Assembly: GCA_017529085.1 (NCBI GenBank)
Contig: JAFXOC010000625.1
Location: 1-8,417 of the forward strand
Direction: 5' to 3'
DNA: 8,417 bases
Origin: Selenomonadaceae bacterium
GTDB taxonomy: Bacteria; Bacillota; Negativicutes; Selenomonadales; Selenomonadaceae
Part shown: one piece after another, positions 6,811 to 8,417 of the stretch
How the letters are laid out: every line of letters starts with the position of its first letter
Numbering within the stretch: the stretch's first letter is position 1
Translations under genes and position numbers: made by a program
Notes under the pieces: generated by a model
Told to the model about the DNA's origin: nothing
The model's database searches: none
The model's input: only the letters and a program-made list of their open reading frames with translations

Positions 6811-7872
6811 TTATCGATTCAAATACTCTTTTATCTGATTATCCATGCAAGAATAAGCCCTACCTTCCTGCCACATTTTAGCCCATTCCACTGTTTTTTT
6901 GACTGCATCTTTTATACTCATTCTCGGACGCCAACCAATCTTTTTTTTGATAAGCGACGTATCTAAATACAGAGTATCAGCCTCATGAGGCGCATTTTCC
7001 TCCTTGCAGACCTCATAACCAAACTCATTCCCCCACGCTTCCGCAAATATTTTTATCAATTCTTCAGTAGTTACTGTATCTTCGATGTTAGGTCCGATAT
7101 TGTAAGCGCCGACAAGTTCCGGATTTTTGGCTTGCGATGCCGCTATCATTAGATATGCAAAAATCGGTTCCAACACATACTGATACGGTCTTATCGAACG
7201 AGGATTTCTAATAATTAGTTTTTGCCCCGAAATTGCTGCGCGAACAGCGTCCGGAACAATTCGATCCTTTGAAAAATCGCCCCCGCCTATAACATTTCCC
7301 GCTCTTGCCGTTGAAGCCGCAATTCCTTCTGCGCAAAAGAATGAATTCCTATATCCGTGAGTTACAAGTTCAGAACATGATTTACTGTTGCTATACGGAT
7401 CAAATCCGTCAAGAGGTTCCGTTTCGCGATAACCCCAACACCATTCCTTGTTTTCATATACCTTATCCGTAGTTACATTGAGAAAACTTCCGACCGACTT
7501 ACTAAGCCTTACGCACTCGCAAACATTTACCGTACCTATCACATTTGTTTCGTAAGTATAACGAGGAACACGGTAAGATTCGCGCACAATAGGTTGCGCA
7601 GCCAAATGAAACACGAATTCAGGCTGCGCTAAATCAAAAACTTTTTTCAACCTGTCAAAATCTCTGATATCTCCTATTTTAGATGCCATTTCATTTTTTA
7701 TACCGCATAAATCAAACAAATTAGGCTCAAACTGTGGCTCTAAGGCGTACCCCGTTACATCAGCTCCTGCCATCAAGAGTAATTTTGCAAGCCATCCGCC
7801 CTTAAAACCGGTATGTCCGGTAATCAACACCTTTTTTCCGCGGTAAAAATTCATGACATCTTGAGTGTCCAT
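6811..7872 (-). CDS. rfbG: CDP-glucose 4,6-dehydratase
   Basis: This 353-residue protein is an extended short-chain dehydrogenase/reductase of the RfbG type. It converts CDP-D-glucose to CDP-4-keto-6-deoxy-D-glucose using bound NAD, the first dedicated step toward 3,6-dideoxyhexoses and related branched or deoxy sugars of surface polysaccharides. Visible evidence is the N-terminal VLITGHTGFKGGWLAKLL (glycines 19, 22, 25), FHLAAQPIVRESY (88-100), the catalytic TTDK (134-137), Tyr160-x3-Lys164 in DPYSNSK, RAGNVIGGGDF (190-200) and RPYQYVLEP (228-236). Length is normal for the family and no active-site residue is missing. The start at 7872 is preferred over Met7 because AAAGGAG lies eight bases upstream. 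The FkbM-type gene ends 47 bases upstream on the same strand with no promoter visible between, so the two are probably co-transcribed. The usual partner glucose-1-phosphate cytidylyltransferase (rfbF) is not in the window and may lie beyond the right edge. Confidence 0.93.
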   Translation of the reverse strand: MDTQDVMNFYRGKKVLITGHTGFKGGWLAKLLLMAGADVTGYALEPQFEPNLFDLCGIKNEMASKIGDIRDFDRLKKVFDLAQPEFVFHLAAQPIVRESYRVPRYTYETNVIGTVNVCECVRLSKSVGSFLNVTTDKVYENKEWCWGYRETEPLDGFDPYSNSKSCSELVTHGYRNSFFCAEGIAASTARAGNVIGGGDFSKDRIVPDAVRAAISGQKLIIRNPRSIRPYQYVLEPIFAYLMIAASQAKNPELVGAYNIGPNIEDTVTTEELIKIFAEAWGNEFGYEVCKEENAPHEADTLYLDTSLIKKKIGWRPRMSIKDAVKKTVEWAKMWQEGRAYSCMDNQIKEYLNR

Positions 7873-7880
7873 ATTTTAGA

Positions 7881-7887
7881 CTCCTTT
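7881..7887 (-). promoter_or_regulatory. Ribosome binding site of the CDP-glucose dehydratase gene
   Basis: AAAGGAG on the minus strand lies eight bases before ATG at 7872-7870. It favours this start over the in-frame ATG six codons further in (7854-7852). Confidence 0.75.
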
Positions 7888-7919
7888 TTATTTTACATAC
7901 TCTTTGCTATTTACCCTAT

Positions 7920-8417
7920 TTAGTATCCATATAAAATTGTTTCTACAGTAGGAAACGAAGAGTAATGCCTTATATAAAACTTATAATCATCTCTAATCTT
8001 CATAATTGCTAGTGGTATTTCCATAATGTCTTCCGGTTTATGATATATGCTAATAGCAAGTTTAGGTTTATATGCTTTTATAGTTTTTTCTGCGCCTTCT
8101 ATTGCTTTTACTTCAGCGCCTTCTATATCCATTTTTATAAAAGTTGCTTCATCGCCATTAAGAACATTATCGAGTGATTGTCCTATGACGCTTTCAGAGC
8201 CATCATCACCTATATGACTGCCAGCATCATGGACCGAAAAATTCAAAATTTCTTTTTTATTCCATGCAGCATAAGGGAATATTTCCACATTATTAAATTC
8301 CTTTAAGTTATTGTTGCATCTATTTATCGCAAATTTGTTTGCTTCAAAGCCAATAATTTTTTTATATTTGCAATTCTGTGCTATAAATTTACTTGTAAGA
8401 CCGTCGTACATTCCCAT
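7920..8417 (-). CDS. FkbM-family methyltransferase, 5' end outside the window
   Basis: The visible 165 residues are the C-terminal part of an FkbM-type SAM-dependent methyltransferase, a family that O-methylates sugars and polyketides and is frequent in polysaccharide clusters. The first residues, MGMYDGLTSKF, correspond to the SAM-binding motif (D-x-G-x-x-D-G-x-T), so the ATG at 8417 is probably internal and the gene starts beyond the right edge. Next come IIGFEANKFA (acidic end of strand 2, Glu25), then the FkbM signature KMDIEGAEVKAIEGAEKTI (95-113), then PKLAISIYHKPEDIMEIP (118-135), typical of the family. It ends 47 bases before the CDP-glucose dehydratase gene and probably shares its transcript. 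Its GC content is clearly lower than that of the 257-4873 operon. The methylated substrate is unknown; a sugar of the same glycan is the natural guess. Confidence 0.85.
   Translation of the reverse strand: MGMYDGLTSKFIAQNCKYKKIIGFEANKFAINRCNNNLKEFNNVEIFPYAAWNKKEILNFSVHDAGSHIGDDGSESVIGQSLDNVLNGDEATFIKMDIEGAEVKAIEGAEKTIKAYKPKLAISIYHKPEDIMEIPLAIMKIRDDYKFYIRHYSSFPTVETILYGY

Noticed and set aside
6757..6966. Plus-strand reading frame of 69 codons over the terminator and the dehydratase 3' end
   Set aside because: It starts inside the terminator hairpin, has no ribosome binding site, and is low-complexity antisense of a well-supported gene.
1..8417. CRISPR arrays, tRNA or rRNA genes
   Set aside because: No regularly spaced repeats, no tRNA cloverleaf with a TTCGANNC arm and no rRNA-like stretches were seen.

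Overview
The window reads as an accessory surface-glycan or nucleotide-sugar region of a low-to-medium GC bacterium. Strong AGGAGG-type ribosome binding sites, a consensus TTGACA/TATAAT promoter and the protein families present suggest an anaerobic Bacillota-like host (Clostridia or Negativicutes), but this is inference and no marker gene is present.

Layout. Positions 1-272 (minus) hold AT-rich debris that looks like the end of an MNT nucleotidyltransferase reading frame and the start of a HepT-like toxin gene, which runs into tandem stop codons. Positions 4873-257 (minus) form a compact three-gene operon with overlapping junctions. Its first gene encodes a 797-residue multidomain protein (methyltransferase-like, kinase-like, Rossmann-like, TagD-type cytidylyltransferase). 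The second encodes a 437-residue TIM-barrel protein with a C-terminal Rossmann-like domain and an eroded metal site. The third encodes a 316-residue TIM-barrel sugar-phosphate isomerase/epimerase with an intact metal site. Positions 4874-5051 are a divergent intergenic region with a long inverted repeat and a consensus promoter reading rightward. Positions 5052-6728 (plus) hold a stand-alone AAA-ATPase/PD-(D/E)XK protein, closed by a bidirectional terminator at about 6737-6780. Positions 7872-6811 (minus) encode CDP-glucose 4,6-dehydratase. Positions 8417-7920 (minus) hold an FkbM-type methyltransferase cut by the window edge, probably co-transcribed with the dehydratase.

How the genes may work together. 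The theme is CDP-activated building blocks. The dehydratase makes the CDP-4-keto-6-deoxyglucose precursor of dideoxy- or branched sugars. The three-gene operon combines isomerisation, a possible phosphorylation, cytidylylation and methylation, which could in principle produce a CDP-linked small polyol or sugar that decorates a surface polymer. The substrate cannot be read from the sequence. The ATPase gene sits between the two glycan segments on the opposite strand, with its own promoter and terminator, and is probably an independent insertion. The most noteworthy material is the four-part fusion protein and the tandem TIM barrels, one of which seems to have lost its catalytic metal ligands.
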